Part shown: in pieces, positions 1-11,818 of the stretch
How positions within the stretch are numbered: position 1 is the stretch's first letter
How the letters are laid out: each line of letters starts with the position of its first letter
Source of the DNA: Hymenopellis radicata
Taxonomy: Eukaryota > Basidiomycota > Agaricomycetes > Agaricales > Physalacriaceae
Assembly: GCA_015501595.1 (NCBI GenBank)
Contig: JADNRX010000436.1
Span: 1 to 43,503, forward strand
DNA: 43,503 nucleotides
Direction: 5' to 3'
Made by a program: the position numbers and the translations under genes
Notes under the pieces: model-generated
Told to the model about the DNA's origin: nothing
Database searches by the model: none
What the model saw: only the letters and a program-made list of their open reading frames with translations

Positions 1-369
1 GGCGTACAGGTACTCGCCTTCACGCCGGATCCCACTGTCCAAGGCAAGAGTATAATTCGCTCGTGCAATACGACTGCACTTACTGCGTTTATGGAGCGCG
101 GTATCACGACTGTGACGCGTCCGCTTTTGGGAGACTATTATCGCACGTATGGACATGACTCGCCTACTGTCGAAGCGTTCGTGGCGCGTACCCTGGATGA
201 CGCGGGTCAGTTCAAAACAGGCCCTGGGTTCTGGAGTGGGCCGGTCGGTAAACCGTTTGTCGTTGTGGATGAGCGGTATCGGTATGTCAGTGGACGATGT
301 CCGTTTGATGCCGAGCAAGTCGCAAAGCAAGCGGTGGCGGAACTTAGGGCTTCCAAAGGAGAGTGGTGA
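1..369 (+). CDS. 3' end of an unrecognised gene
   Basis: The frame is open from the first base of the window to a TGA at 367-369, giving about 122 codons. The start lies outside the window; the first internal Met codon is at 91. The product is soluble-looking and of mixed composition, with no signal peptide or membrane segment in the visible part. It ends in a short amphipathic stretch rich in Ala, Glu and Lys. I do not recognise the family. The only evidence is an unbroken frame across the window edge and host-like codon use; a chance frame of this length is possible in GC-balanced DNA. Confidence 0.4.
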   Translation, partial: GVQVLAFTPDPTVQGKSIIRSCNTTALTAFMERGITTVTRPLLGDYYRTYGHDSPTVEAFVARTLDDAGQFKTGPGFWSGPVGKPFVVVDERYRYVSGRCPFDAEQVAKQAVAELRASKGEW

Positions 370-1797
370 ACTTGAGTTGCGTCTTAGAGGAGGGATGTCA
401 CTTCGCGGGAAGGGCCCACTTCCCAAATACCCAATTCCGACTACATGTCTACGTAGTCATGGAATAGTTATGTCCAGGGGCAACGAGAAGGTTACTCAGA
501 GTCGAGCCAGCAACGAAGGGATTAGCTGTCTACTTTCGTAGCGGGAGAAGAACTGTACGGGCTCGACTGGGCGTTGGGCGCACACACGTGGTGCGAAAGC
601 CCGGCGGCGTATCCACAAGACGTGGGTTTATCCATCCACCTCCTCCACCTCCTCCTCCGCATCCCGCATTTTCCAAAATGAGTGATTCAATCGCCGATCA
701 TTTCCCTTTTGAGCACTGCTGCGCTACTTTGATTACCCGCCACGAGCCCCCGAAGAACTACGGTGCGCTTTCGAGGATGTCATCCCAATGTGGAGGATGC
801 GGAAGCCTATTACCAAAAAACCTTTGAAGTCTTCAATTCGGGGCGCCCCCATCTGGCACTAGTCTTAAATCCATCAACATTGGGAACCTCACGGTTTTCT
901 ATCACCCGACTTGCCCAAGGACCAATACTTCACCTGGAACTTCTATATTGGCCCAGCCAGGAAAGGGCCGGCGGGGTCCATTATCGTCGACTGTGCGAAC
1001 CAGGGCATTGTCGTCAAAATAGCGGGTTTGACTGGTAAATGGCAGTGCCCTGACGACTGGGGCGCGTACTACGCGGGTCCCCGACCACGCACGAGCTTGT
1101 TTTTCCACCTGATCCGAAAGAATTGTGTATTCCTATTCATTAGTTACGCGCCTTGTCGTCGTAGTTAATGCCGGCCCACTGCAGTTTATTCAGGAACTCC
1201 ATTGATCATTTATGTCGCCGTCGAGCGCGCCTGCAAATACGTTTTCTCTCTCGCAGTGTAACATTCGCCACATGCCACGGACACGGTAAAGCAGCTGTCC
1301 TCTCCTGTGGTGCGCGCATATGACGCATTATATACCTCAGACAACCAATGGAGACACCCACCTTTCATATCGGAGAGTCTTCCATGATGATAGTAATACT
1401 GACGATCCAGCAGTGAACCATGATCTCCCAGTTCGGGAGTATCACTCGTACCTTTTCCACCTACTAGCCTTGACAATGCTACAGGATGCCCACTCTCTTT
1501 GGACTCTCCGTTAGTCTCCGTTCTTTGGTATTGACGGCGGGTGTAGTGAACTGGTGCTTATAAGCCTGGCTCCACTTCGCGTCGTTGTCATCCGGTCCTC
1601 GTCCTGGTTGGTCGCGATCTCATCCCCGTCTTCTTTGAGGGTCCTGGCATCCTCATCTGAGGTACTTTATACTATAGCAACACTCGGTGCTCGTCAAGTG
1701 GAGAACGAGTAATGGTTCGATTATAAAAATGCCATCTTATTCTCATCCCGAGAAAAAAGGTACAGATTCCTAGCTACCTATTGAGACCGTTATCCAC
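370..1797. other. No gene identified
   Basis: About 1.4 kb without a supported gene. A pyrimidine-rich CCT microsatellite lies near 636-662. Short plus-strand frames between 763 and 1168 overlap one another and carry Trp- and Tyr-containing stretches that could be gene debris. I could not chain them through splice sites. Before 1797 the sequence becomes A/T-richer, consistent with 3' flank of the minus-strand gene that ends at 1798. Confidence 0.4.
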
Positions 1798-4700
1798 TCA
1801 GCCCACGGAACCGACAGTGCCATCCGTCTCATCCCCAGACTCCTCATATCTGCTCTTCTGAGAAAACCAAGAAATTAAACTTACATACTTATACTGTTGG
1901 GTTGTCGGTAAGCATGATTGTTCAGAGAGTGGACAACAACTCACATCGAACCCGTAGGATGTGTCGCTTGGAGGGGAGTAATGGCTACGCGCGATGTCGC
2001 TGGCAAAAGCGTCCGCAACGGTGCGAAGCAAGCTTGGCGGAACATTGGTCGTGTGCTGTCCAACAAGCCCAACCTGCGGGATAAAGAGATGTGTCCTGTA
2101 CATGGCTTGAGCTTGTTGCGATACCGAAAAGGATATGAAGTCATCCCGAGCGCGCTCCCACTGATCAATCTCCAAGAACTGTGCCAATTTCCACAATTTC
2201 GACTGGGTACCAACATCGGAAAGGAGGAGAATCTTGCACACTGTAGACAAGTGAGCGGGTTCGACGAGGTTGTGTAATAGATCTCTGTAGAGATCGGATG
2301 ATCGAGACGAGAGGACACCTAAACCGTCGATAAAGGCAGCAACTGAGAATCCTGTGTGATGAATTGTCCAAAGAAGAAGCGGTTGAGCGCCCTCAGGAAG
2401 GCTGGCATCTGGGAACCACCATCCATGTTTGAGGTTTGTTGTCAGGCCCTGTAACCAGCCGCGTTCAAGAAGGCCGGTGTATACGAGTTCGAGAGCGGGC
2501 AGAAGTGTGCTTGAACATAGAAGATATGACAGAATGTGACTGATCAAGGCGGCACTGTTCTGTGCCTCGAAGGCAATCCGCAAGGTTTTCTCGATAAGTT
2601 CGGATGTGAGCCAGGAAAAGTCGTGGTCCCTATACCCCAAATCATGGAAGCGCCAATTCAAGCCTCCAAAGACACTTTCAACGATTAATGCTTCGTCTTC
2701 TGTTGTCATGATGGTTCCGCTCCCAAATGTGTCAGAGCGCATGACGTTCTGAAGGGCAATCATGGCAGCCTTTTTAACGTCTGCATGCCGCAAAGGTATG
2801 ACCCCGTTAAGGGTGTATCCACGAATGACGAGAAGGAGTTCACGGAAGGGAGATGGCTTGCACGACTTCATCATGCGCACTAAAGTCGGATTGTTAGACA
2901 CCCAAGTTCTATAAAGCGATGAAGTCTTTTGAAATGAAGGTGTCTGTAACATAATCAGCTGGAGGAACATGTCGTCGGGAAGATCCTCCGTGTGGTGAGT
3001 CTCTGAGCGCACGGCGTCAGGAAACCCGACATCCAGCAGCCACTTCATAGTGGAGGGCAGCATATGGTTTATCAACGCGGACTGAATGCTAGGGTATGTT
3101 CCATCACTGGCTGGTGCTTCCTCGGTGTCGATTGAAAGAGAGGGCATCGAGTTGAGTGGATATATCAAAAGAGGGCGTCTTATTTTGTCGCAGTCGCATC
3201 TGTCACAGGTGTGCACCGGGAAAATGGCACACCTCAAAAGCTCGGACCAGACCCTCGAAGGCCGGTCGTGGTCTATTTCAAGCCAGTGTGGCCCATGCAA
3301 CATCGCAGTAGAAAATATCCTCCCCAGTAGACAGCATCAAAGCGGACTCTGGTCCGCGGAGCGTCGGTGAGACTAGCGCTGATGAGCTGTATCGCAGAAG
3401 AACTGTCCCAATAAGCGGAGTAACTGCTGGGCTCTTTACAGACAGCAGACACGGATATATCAGGGTCCTGGTTTGCGAACCGCAAAGCCGCGCGCTGCAG
3501 TCTTTCGAAACGGCCGGCAGACTGGTCAAAATGAAAGTGATCTTTTATTGCTTTTGGCACCGAAGCGATACCCTCGGGCCCTCCTTTGGCAATAATCCCG
3601 ATACTTTTCAAGGGAAGACTGCTAAAAGCCTGAAGCATTATGCTTTGAACTGAAAGATTCGAAGTCACATTGAAGAGCCAGCCCAGAGCCGACGCGTCTA
3701 GAATATGACCTTGTCGGACAACCAATTCAAGTTCGATATCCGGGAGGGACGTGGGGTGTGGCGATGCCTCGGACACTCTGTGCTTGAGTAAGACTGCAAC
3801 ACGATGGCGTACAACAGAATACAACGAATAAGCATGGATGGAGAGAGGTGTTTTATATGCACAGTCCGGGTGAAACATCGGGAGAACGCTGCAGATGAAG
3901 TACATGCCGAACGCGCTGGTAGCAATGACTGCCATGGCCAGCGCCATGGCAGCACTCAGGGAGGAAAGATAAATGATGAGACCGACGAAAAATAGCCCCA
4001 GCGCCGCGTGCATGAGAACTGGGAGAAGCTCTATAATAAGAGGTACATGCCACTTGTGAAGTGCAGTGTATCGGAGGTGCCGAACGCGACAGTGATTGCG
4101 AGGGGATCCGGCGTGAACGGACAAGTATTGGTGAATCCATTGTTTAGCCAGGATGGCCAGCAATGTTGTCGATAGGCTCAGACCAAGACTCGTGAACCAC
4201 AATCCGTTCACCCATAAATCTGAGGATTTGCGGTGAAATGAAGTGCTTGCCGAGGGGACAACTTCAACCGTGTCGGGCTTATAGACCAGCGCGTCTAAGA
4301 TAGCGCGTTGGACGCCGATCATTTCCGACATCAGCGAGTTCGCCACTTCACTGTTATCCACTCGCAAGGCCTGACAGTTTTGGGTAACAAAGGTGGTTAC
4401 CACAGCAGAGAAAAGCGCCGCCTAGGAGCATTTTCAATCATCACATCGAATTTTAATCGTCTCAATGAGCGACACTCACGAACACGAGAAGCATGTCTAG
4501 ACCCTCGCGCCATCCATTGACCATTTCTCTGTCATATTTTGCGGACTCGTCCACGTATACCCTGAAAGCTCTTGCATTAGGCGACATTTCTTTGAATTCT
4601 TCATCAGGCGCATATTTCTGCTCATAGTCAAAAGGGTCATTCGCGATTTCGGTAACTTAGGATCAATACTATGCATATTTCAATAGGAGCAACAACTTAC

Positions 4701-4851
4701 CATTTCCTGATTGGGGCGGCGATGGTGGACCAAGTCCTAGCAAGGTTTTAGCGGTGCTACTAGCAGAAGGAATCGTCGTCGATGAGCGGCTGCTTGTTGG
4801 GTTTGGCGGGAGTTGGGGTGGGTCAGAGTCACTGAATGAAGTAGGCTGCAT
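1798..4851 (-). CDS. DUF6535-domain membrane protein
   Basis: Reading leftward, exon 1 is 4851-4701 (Ser/Pro-rich N-terminus), exon 2 is 4655-4480 and exon 3 starts at 4421. Introns of 45 and 58 nt have GT-AG ends and matching phases. Exon 2 plus the start of exon 3 give the family signature: an acidic segment with YAPDEEF, then VNGWREGLDMLLVF joined to AALFSAVVTTF. About 80 residues later come NGLWFTSLGLSLS and further hydrophobic helices, a typical DUF6535 layout with an N-terminal domain followed by paired membrane segments. Exon 3 closes at 3273. The next 500 codons (3303-1798) are open in another frame and look like the long C-terminal region of this family. A 29-nt GT-AG segment (3301-3273) would join the frames; a frameshift or a separate gene is also possible. 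The family has no known biochemical role. Confidence 0.7.
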
Positions 4852-6096
4852 CCTGGCAGGCCTGGAAGTTGTGGAGGGAGGCGCTGGAGTATGATCGGAC
4901 CGGTACCCCGATCGACGCTCAACGCCGACCACGAGGGTCAGCTCAACCACCACCACCACTATCCAGACATGGACGCTTGCCTTAATTCTCCTGTTATGCA
5001 GCATCTTCTTAAACTCTTTGACATGAAATGTCACCGTGACATCGAAAGGTCACCCGTAACTGGCGAGGAACAGAGCAAGAACTAGCAAGAACTAGATCCA
5101 AATAGGACCGCCAACAGACAATTACCTTGAATGGAATTTCGAACGTTGTCCAACTATGGCGACGACGGCAACGGACACGCGCTTTGATCAGAAACTTGTG
5201 GTGACGGCTTGTGGAGGACGTGGCTTGCAGCCGTCGCGTCCAGGATATCATGATGCTCTGCAGAATCTTCGGCACGTCGCTGTCTCCCTATCCTTGGAAA
5301 ATGCCCACTGAGACTGAAGGTTCTATCCATTACTACCGCTATTGTTCTCCTAGCCAAGCTCGTCCTGGGTTGACCATTTCCAAAGCGTATGGCCAACACC
5401 TTTGGTTTTTGGTGCGGCGCTTTGGCGCCGACACCGGACGGTCTCAATGCGTTGTTCAGTATCTTCGGCGATGCGTTGGTGGTGGTGGTGGTGGATAACC
5501 CTCGTCTTGTGGATAAGACGACTGGTGTTCCTAATTTGAAGAGCCAAAGAAGGTAGTACCCTTTTTGTAGTCCTCACATGGACAGCCTTTGTCGCGGTCC
5601 TCCGCATCCCAGGATCTCTCACCATCTAACCTTATAAAAGCGTTCCCGTCAGACTCTTTCGATGCCTATAGTCAACCTCGACAATACCCTCCCTCCAGCG
5701 CTTCCAACTCTTTGAGGACTCCAATACGCAGGTTTTCAATGCTCTCGTAGCTTCATCGACGACTCATGCTCTTCTAGTGTCGTACGAAGGACCCGCCCCT
5801 GTCATACAGACGGTGTGAATAAGGCGCTGGTTGAGGGAAGCATCGCCGCGTCCAGAGCCCAAGAGTTTTCTGGCTCATTATGTCCACGACGCGTAACCCT
5901 GCGCTGGACGACGTAGCGACCAAAGCTCTGGATGCGCCAGAACGGAACATGGAGGGATTTAAATTCAAGTATGGGCCCTTGGCGGATCGCTTAGCGTTTC
6001 GTGAGGAGGGACGAGAAAACCACCAGTGTTCAAGGTTCTCCTTCCTCTGAAACCTCAGGAAGATTGTGCATTCCTGATGAGTGTCATTTCCTTGCC
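4852..6096. other. No gene identified
   Basis: Several frames of under 125 codons overlap on both strands. One contains a run of glycine or histidine codons from a GGT repeat near 5478-5493. A TATA-like CTTATAAAAG occurs near 5631-5640, followed by a short Met-started frame that stops after 17 codons. I found no chain of exons with consistent phases. Confidence 0.35.
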
Positions 6097-6840
6097 TTAG
6101 TAATACATGCGCACAATTACCAACATGGTACACAACGGCGTTCTCTCACTTGTATGCGCTTTCTGCAAGTTAATATTCGTGGCGGCATTATCGTTGAATA
6201 AATATCGTAAGTAGAGACATAAATCAGGTCGTAAATCATCGCGTAAGACTGTCGTCGGGTCATGTTGTCGTTGCCTCCTCATTGTACACACCACTGGTAA
6301 GTAACGCAGTTAGTGGAAATTGGGTTGGTACAGTGGTGAAGTCCTACCTATTCCCCTCGTGGTGGTGCTTGCTATGACGGCAACATCTGCAGGTCAATAT
6401 GTCGAGTATGCCGACCACGACATCGATAATGACTATGACCGTATGAATATGAACGACCAAGTTGGCTCGGGAACTGTTTACAAACCTGTGAAGAGCCAGA
6501 TGGTGATCTCTGCAATAGTCAAGACAATCCACTTGATGGCACCGACAATAGCTAGCCAGGTTTCTTTAAAATAGTAAATTCAAGGAAGGCGCGCGCCTTC
6601 ATGTCGATCCGGTACTCACGGCCAATGCAGGAAAATACACAGCTAGATTGGTTTGAGCGGGCCGCAAGTCGTCATGAGCGAAGGCGTACCCCATTATAGT
6701 GTGGACACCGAAAATTATGCGAGCGTTCGCGGGTAGAGATGGTAGCCGAAAGAGACAACAAGATAGGAGCTCGGCATTCCAGCTGTCCGAATTTTAGTCC
6801 CACCCACACGAACACGTGCGCTCGCTCACCCTTGTCATCT
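6097..6840 (-). CDS. Small membrane protein, partly resolved
   Basis: Four minus-strand exons can be traced. An upstream exon ends at 6620 before a 56-nt intron. Then come 6563-6486, 6386-6348 and 6293-6097, separated by introns of 99 and 54 nt. The 6563-6486 exon encodes a strongly hydrophobic helix (WLAIVGAIKWIVLTIAEITI). The last three exons join in phase and end in a charged tail with clustered Arg and Asp before the stop at 6097. The upstream exon, probably reaching about 6800, reads well in one frame, but its phase does not fit the next junction. The first intron or a frame break is therefore unresolved and the start is unknown. The layout recalls the small multi-exon membrane proteins common in mushrooms, but I cannot assign a family. 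Confidence 0.45.
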
Positions 6841-7189
6841 TTCATCTGCTGTTTCCGCCGAGGCTATTGTTGGTATAGAACTGTGGAGTCAGCGGGAATC
6901 CGAACGGCAGATTCAAGTCTCTAGTCTCGATTCACACTAGGCGGAAATTTCAAAAAAAGTGCTCGCATAATGAAGTCCTCGCCACATTCTCCCCGCTTGG
7001 CGAATAAGATTAAGCAGACAACACATTGGGCGACTGATTCACCAAAATGCTCCCGAGAATAATACTCGTATGATTTCGAAGAGGAGCTCTCCAAACAGGG
7101 GCTTGTCAACACACTTTCGTTGCGAAGTAATCAATGTCAAGAACCCTTCCGGGCCAACACTGTTCAAATTGCAAGTCGCTTCGGACGTT
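6841..7189. other. No gene identified
   Basis: About 350 bp with only short overlapping frames on both strands. Nothing with consistent splice signals or recognisable protein character. Confidence 0.3.
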
Positions 7190-7947
7190 CACACCGCATG
7201 TCTCCCCGGATCTATTATCCCGACGGCAACGCGATCTTCTGTGTACGAAGGTCCCGAATTTCTCTGAGGTTACGCAGCGTCTTGACCGTAAGAATTTTAC
7301 CCCCTCCTAGGTCGAACGATGGCTTTACAATGTTCATTGCTACTACTTTCAACGCGACTCCTCCACCACATTCCGCAAGGTCGAGTTGACGAGAACTCTA
7401 TCATATTGGAGGGCATCGAAGCGAAGACTTTGACCGGCTGTTGTCGCTACTGTATCCGAAGTGCGTTGGCGTTTCGTTCAAGAATAGCTTGATTATCTTC
7501 ATGATTTCCGCACAGTCACTTTAGAACGCGCGAGATCGAGACCGAAGAAGAGTGGGTCTCCGTGCTCAGCGCTCAGCCTCGCTACGCGTTGGGAGTTCAT
7601 GTCTCTTCGAGAGCTAGCTCTTCACGCTTGCACCTTGTACCTTCAGTGCCTCCGCACAATTAAATCTTTCTCCCGCGGATAGAATCGTCCTCAATCTAAG
7701 GTTCGATGTCAGCGAGTGGCTCCTACCTGCCTACAGTGAATTGTGTCTACGAGCAGACACGTTACCCTTGGAAGAACCTAAAATTCTCAGCGTGCAGAAC
7801 ATCATCAATATCGCTCAGTGCAACAGGCGGTTAGATATCCGTCCAATCTTAACGGTCCTCTCGATGGCGTCCAGAATTTGGTTCGCAAAGTGTGTATCGC
7901 AAGAGCCCATTAACATTAAAATACAGAAGAGGTGGAGATACGAATGA
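7190..7947 (+). pseudogene. BTB/POZ-domain pseudogene
   Basis: Pieces of one mushroom-type BTB protein appear in order but in different frames. First comes the domain start, YYPDGNAIFCV followed after a frame change by EGPEF (7200-7265). Next is an ILEGIEA / DFDRLLSLLYPK piece near 7405-7460. Then come TEEEWVSVLS and, in another frame, LATRWEFMSLRELAL (7540-7630). Finally SPADRIVLNLRFDVSEWLLPAYSELC runs to a stop at 7947. This matches the order of family members: BTB fold, the EQW..VL..A..W...S.R..A motif, then the RK..V..WL..AY..LC motif. At least three frame changes lack plausible introns at the break points. BTB proteins usually serve as dimerisation or cullin-adaptor modules. Sequencing errors could mimic some breaks. 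Confidence 0.65.
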
Positions 7948-8085
7948 CAATCTACATTGTTGCTACTTTGTGAATATTATGTATGTACTATGAACACTGT
8001 CCCTCGACAGCGGTATCAAACTCGAAACTCTAGGTATACCCGACCGAGATCCAACAAAACGAAATATTAACAGGTATGAGTACAA

Positions 8086-9469
8086 TTAATGGGCGACGTT
8101 GAAAACACGAAGACCGCACAGTGGATGTGAAGGGACGAAGCTTGCACGAATGTGGAGCTCAGTGCTCGTAGTACTGAAAGGAGACTCTTCAGTTTCGAAA
8201 GGCGCAACCAGTCGCCTGTCCAACAGCGGCGCTAGGCCGGCAGGTCGTCTCTGGGGTGTAGGTGGTGTCACTATAAGCTGGATCAAATGTCAGTATTGCT
8301 CGCAAGTACAAATGAAGCGAACTTACGGGAACAACCGTTTCGACTTTAACCTCCGTTACACTTTCTTCTGCGACATCGTCAAGGTCGACAGGGACGTCAG
8401 GGACATCACGTAGGCATAACCTCTGCAGCGGGTGCAGACTGAAGGAGGCTCTATCCGCGGGATTTAGAGAATCCAAGCAGACATCCTGAAAGGCCTGGAC
8501 GGGTGACTCGTATAATTCCATGTCAACCCCGTGCAGAAACTCGTCAAGAACGACGCTGCCGCTCAACTGAGGGAGTACTTGCTCGAGCATTTGGTGAAAG
8601 AGCTCCGCGGGCGACTTGGTTTCGACCCGCGCCTCAGGAACTAGGGCGTCGCAGGAGAATGACATGGATGGGATCGGCTCCTCATCCTCGGATCCTTGCA
8701 CCCAAGGTGAGAACGAGGAACGAGCAGAGGGAGGAGGATTATAGAATTCGCTCGTTACGGGGATGGTAATGTATTGAGCTTCAGCGTCGTCTTCCTCCGC
8801 CTCCGCCTCCTCTTCCGGGTCGGAATCCACGTAGGCGTCGCAGGCGTTGTCGTAAAATGAAGATGTGAAAATTAGTGGCGTCGAGGCCTCGGATGAAGGG
8901 AACGTGAAGTTTAGAGACATGGGAGAAGGGGTTGGCGCGAAAGTATCGTCCACACCAAATGGCGAGCCGAGGTTAACTTCCAAAACGTTCTTGAGCTGCA
9001 AAAATATCAGCTACCATTCCACGACGCGTCGCGAAAAATCACTGACCTTGCTAGCCTCGTTTGGAGACAGAGCTAAGCACAAGCCCGTGCGTTTAACTTG
9101 TCTATTCCTGTTACCGATCTTTGGGTCTGCCCCGTAGCGGAGAAGGTTGGTGACGCGACCATGTTGGAGGAAATGAAGGGCCTGAAAGTGAAAGTGGCGA
9201 AAAAGAGCAAAGCACTGCTAGGCCTAGCAAAGAATGTGAATTCGAGGGAAGTGTAGTAGAGGGGTTTACTACGACACCCTGTTTTATACGTTAAAATTCG
9301 ACCAATCTGGGACCGATCTCGGCTCCATGTGCCTTTGCAAATGAATCCAGGCATCCACGTGTCGTGATGCAAATCGAATTCTCGGTCTCCGGCTCACTCG
9401 CCACGTATTGACTACGGTTTCAGCGAGACAGCCTTCTTCGACATTAATAACCCAGCGGCGTCGTTTCAT
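8086..9469 (-). CDS. Ankyrin-like protein with acidic middle region
   Basis: Four exons join with all junctions in phase 0: 9469-9290, 9181-9047, 8995-8327 and 8277-8086. Introns are 108, 51 and 49 nt with GT-AG ends. The product would be about 391 residues. Exon 2 encodes ALHFLQHGRVTNLLRYGADP, an ankyrin-type helix-turn-helix with the usual GADP end. Exon 3 holds a Ser/Thr/Pro-rich part with an Asp/Glu run, followed by a more ordered helical segment. The last exon is Pro/Arg-rich. The first exon, with Met at 9469, is the weakest: its donor overlaps a TATA-like GTATAAAA near 9282-9289, so the gene might instead start closer to exon 2. Ankyrin repeats mediate protein binding; no enzymatic motif is visible. 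Confidence 0.5.
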
Positions 9470-11193
9470 GAATTCTCCTAAGCTTCCAAGTATTTTTGCG
9501 ACCTGTAGTCTGTCAATTAGGAGCAATGGACCTCAGAGACGTTGAAATCGGGGCCCGGAATAAGTCCTTGGCGTTTTTCCGCAGTGCACTGCGAACAGCT
9601 GCGAAGCCGTTAGACCGCGAAAAATCAAACCGAAGTCGGAGGCCGGCTGGGCAACGGCCACCTGTGCATCTCGTCACGATGAATTGGCATAGACGCCGAG
9701 GTGAAGAGTTGCTCTAAGCAGGATAGTCTGGGCACAACAAATTAAAAGCTGTAATTGCCCCGACGAGCCAATGCAACTGCCAATGATGCAGGAAGCGGTG
9801 GGCGACATGCTCGACTATGTAATTCACGTATCGCTGGATAACTCACTTTATGAATCTAGAACCCTGACCTTGGTAGTTCAGCTCGTTTGAGACTCCATCA
9901 GTGTCAATCACTCCAGCCACGCTGCGTGTACATGAGCAGTGAATCGACAAACTGATAATGATGAGGATACAAGCCTTCGAAGAACTCACGCCATGCACAG
10001 TAGACATCCTCTGGATCCGGTCAAACTTGAAAGTCAACTGGACAGTAATTAGACAGCAAAGCGTAAGAGAACCGATGTTCGCCAGACACGAGCCAATTTT
10101 ACAGGATCCCATGACGAGACATCTTGCCAAGCTATTGACACGGCCACCAGACAGACCTCAAAGTAGATATCCGGTCTGCGGATACTGCGTTCAAACTGCG
10201 TTTCGAGTCGGCGCGCGAGAGTCGATATTCATTCAGTGCACTGTGCTTTCATGAGTCGTCCGTATAGAGCGTAGAAATGCAGCTTCACAAATGTAAGGAG
10301 CTTACAATGACCTTCCGCAGACTCGTGATTCAGAACCATCTGCATCCGCAGGATGGCGTGTTATTTCCCATCGTTTGTCCGGCATTTCATCGCAAGTTTG
10401 AGAACTGCGCGTACGAGATGAGGTTACGCCGAAAGAATGCATACAAGCCAAGCGCCCGGCGCCAGTAAAGTCATAGGTTCAAAATCGACGTGTGAGGAAC
10501 GAGTTTTGTTCAAAACCGTGAACACTTGGTTGAAGAAGGACCGTGGGAACTTTGCGATCAGCGTCACATATTTGGACGACCCCTCGTGTTGCACGTTTTT
10601 GAGTCACCTCTTGTTTATACCCATGGAATGGATTCTGAACAACCAAATTACGGCAGTGAGTTCAATAATACTGACCCCGAGCCACTTGTCTTCCAGGAGA
10701 TCTCACTTTCTTTTCTATCCATTGGACTCCCACCAACTCCCACGTACCTTTCTAATGAACAACACAACGGTTAACGATGCGGATGACGAGGTGTTGGATA
10801 TTTCTTTGAAGATTCTTGTCGTCTCGTTGTCCGTGAATACTGGAAAATATGGGTTCCCGACCATGGCGCCAATCTGACTGGACGGGGCCCGGCTCCGATT
10901 TGAATGTTTTGAACCGACCAAGTCAGACTGATACTGGTAATCATATACACTTTGTGCTATACACTATGGACGACTGCCCTTGCGTGGCTCCGATGACCGT
11001 CCAAATCTTGGCCCTGGCGTGGCCGTTGTCCCCGTGGCTTTTGTTCGACGGTCCGAAACAATGCGCTACTATTCATGTCTTAATATGGTAACACGCGAAC
11101 AATAGCAGGGCTCCGACCAGTGGCTCTTATTAATGTGTCCACTTTGACGAACAATGCGCCGTCGACCACTGGTGTGGACCAGCCCGCACAGTG
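9470..11193. other. No gene identified
   Basis: About 1.7 kb. The longest frame (10437-10877, plus) gives a protein of mixed composition with no recognisable feature. A shorter Met-started frame at 10630 ends within 50 codons. No exon chain was found and no RNA gene was recognised. Confidence 0.35.
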
Positions 11194-11200
11194 TATATAA
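11194..11200 (+). promoter_or_regulatory. TATA box of the gene starting at 11291
   Basis: The sequence TATATAA lies 91-97 nt before the ATG at 11291, at a usual distance for a fungal core promoter with a short leader. The coherent spliced frame downstream supports the assignment. Confidence 0.6.
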
Positions 11201-11290
11201 GGCTACAGTCGTTTGACTAGACACTCATTCATCCCCGTCGCACACTCGAATACCGGAACCTCCTCCAGACACCAACCAAATTTTACTGCA

Positions 11291-11818
11291 ATGGCATCCC
11301 TTCACATTGACATTACTGGATTCCAACGTTTCGACATCGACCTGAAGAAAGTCAGTTGTCACTGCATATCCTCCACAACTGTCTGTCACTGATATTTCAT
11401 TAGGCGCCCTTGTCTCCATTCTACACCAAATTCTCTGATCTCGACGAGAAGCAGCAGAGGTCTTTTGCTCTCTGCTCCCCGTCTGATGAAGCTTCCATAA
11501 CATCCTCGTCGTCGGACAACGACAGTCACATCGCTTCTGCGCGGTCTTCGATCTTGTCTTCGTCTGACAGCAGCAATGACGAGGACCTTATCGAACTCTT
11601 CAAGAAGAAGGCTTCTCTATTAGAGTCCCAACGGTTCGAATACCATATAACAAAGGTATGTCTTTTTCCTGTTTCCGACAGGACAACGCGTTACGCTGAT
11701 TCACGCACGTCCACAGCCTCTCGAAGACTTCGACTGCACTCCAACCCTCATCGAGTTCGAGGACGGGTCCTTGCAGCACTCCAGACCTACGACCATGATG
11801 GATCGGGATATCCCGTAA
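11291..11818 (+). CDS. Small Ser/Asp-rich protein, unknown
   Basis: Exons 11291-11350, 11404-11655 and 11717-11818 join in phase 0 with introns of 53 and 61 nt (GTCAGT...TAG and GTATGT...CAG). The product is 137 residues. It begins MASLHIDITGF, then has a long Ser/Asp-rich low-complexity part (about residues 45-75), a Lys-rich helix (ELFKKKASLLE) and an acidic C-terminus. No domain is recognised. The second intron matters: if it is kept, the frame stays open to 12048 and gives a different, structured-looking C-terminus of about 130 residues. Confidence 0.6.

Noticed and set aside
588..827. Poly-Pro protein from the CCT repeat
   Set aside because: It is a microsatellite translated in one frame, with no further support.
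5440..5500. Poly-His or poly-Gly coding repeat
   Set aside because: It comes from a simple GGT repeat read in overlapping frames on both strands.
10437..10877. A 146-codon plus-strand frame as a gene
   Set aside because: No domain, no promoter or splice support, and other frames are open nearby.
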